Below are positions 63,750 through 64,000 of a stretch of 64,000 bases of DNA, piece after piece. A model generated the notes under the pieces. It was not told the DNA's origin, did not search any database, and saw nothing but the letters and a program-made list of their open reading frames with translations. Source of the stretch: Flavobacteriaceae bacterium (GTDB lineage: Bacteria; Bacteroidota; Bacteroidia; Flavobacteriales; Flavobacteriaceae); contig CP046177.1 of the NCBI GenBank assembly GCA_014075215.1, positions 2,790,501 through 2,854,500 on the forward strand. The letters are read 5' to 3'. The position numbers and the translations under genes were made by a program. Every line of letters begins with the position of its first letter. The stretch's first letter is position 1.

Positions 63750-64000
63750 AAATATTTCAGAAGAAAAAATTACATCAAAAAATTTATCCATCCAATTTAG
63801 TTTGGATGGATTTTCTTTTTCTATCTCAAATCAACACGACGAAATATATCTTTTAAAAGAGTATTCTTTTCGGGAAACGGTATCTATAGCTGTATGTTTA
63901 AACAAAATTGTTACCACATTTAAAACCGAAAAAGAATTACAATCCGATTTTAAAAATGTTTCCGTAATTCATCAAAACTATTTAAACACTCTGGTTCCGG
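63721..64000 (+). CDS. DUF3822-family protein (cut by window edge)
   Basis: From the ATG at 63721 the frame is open to the window end (93 residues). NLSIQFSLDGFSFSIS near residue 28 is the typical start of DUF3822 proteins, which have an actin/RNase-H-like fold. Function is not known. The gene overlaps its upstream neighbour by 29 bp, suggesting coupled translation. Confidence 0.7.
   Translation, partial: MTVQKRAVSKNISEEKITSKNLSIQFSLDGFSFSISNQHDEIYLLKEYSFRETVSIAVCLNKIVTTFKTEKELQSDFKNVSVIHQNYLNTLVP

Overview
The window comes from an AT-rich Bacteroidota genome, most likely a marine-type Flavobacteriaceae member. This rests on the TonB-dependent receptors with N-terminal carboxypeptidase-regulatory-like domains, Bacteroidota-type -7 promoter boxes (TAnnTTTG) ahead of several genes, tandem PPK2 genes, and the fused E1 alpha/beta dehydrogenase. 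No complete rRNA or tRNA gene and no CRISPR array was seen.

Layout. (1) 1-206: the end of a tyrosine recombinase. (2) 823-10292: a catabolic operon encoding every step from 4-hydroxybenzoate via protocatechuate 4,5-cleavage to pyruvate and oxaloacetate (pobA, ligAB, ligC, ligI, galD and a hydratase-aldolase fusion). It is followed by a metallo-beta-lactamase-fold protein, an EamA transporter and a divergent-facing AraC regulator. An identical 19-nt motif precedes both the first catabolic gene and araC. (3) About 10.5-25.3 kb: a graveyard of mobile DNA. It holds a TonB-receptor start fused to an IS3 transposase, a LytTR response regulator cut by an intact IS3-type element, decayed integrases and a replication protein, a tRNA 3'-end remnant, a membrane-integrase chimera, a large VirB6/TrbL-like protein and an ISL3-like element. 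(4) 25.3-28.7 kb: a secreted M23 peptidase with a cysteine-rich pre-C-terminal module. Downstream lie alternating small lipoproteins and orphan hydrolase tips (GH19, a second M23), which looks like a polymorphic-toxin array. (5) 29.2-35.2 kb: housekeeping genes. (6) 35.3-45.2 kb: an island bracketed by direct repeats. It carries a streptolysin-S-like azole peptide (TOMM) cluster: a 32-residue precursor ending GGCCSCCCCFQIH, an E1-like cyclodehydratase partner, YcaO, SagB-type dehydrogenase, an ABC exporter, an M50-like protease, a TPR protein and a TonB-dependent receptor. Two of these genes are out of frame at AAAAG-type repeats and each would be restored by one unit change. (7) 45.5-64 kb: core genes (uvrA, LOG protein, E1 dehydrogenase, cysteine desulfurase, Smr protein, two PPK2, RecD-like helicase, DUF3822), interspersed with palindromic elements of about 160 bp.

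The most notable systems are the SLS-like cluster, which appears phase-variable or recently broken, and the protocatechuate 4,5-pathway operon with its gene fusion. Several frameshifts sit in short repeats, so read-level confirmation matters before calling them biological.
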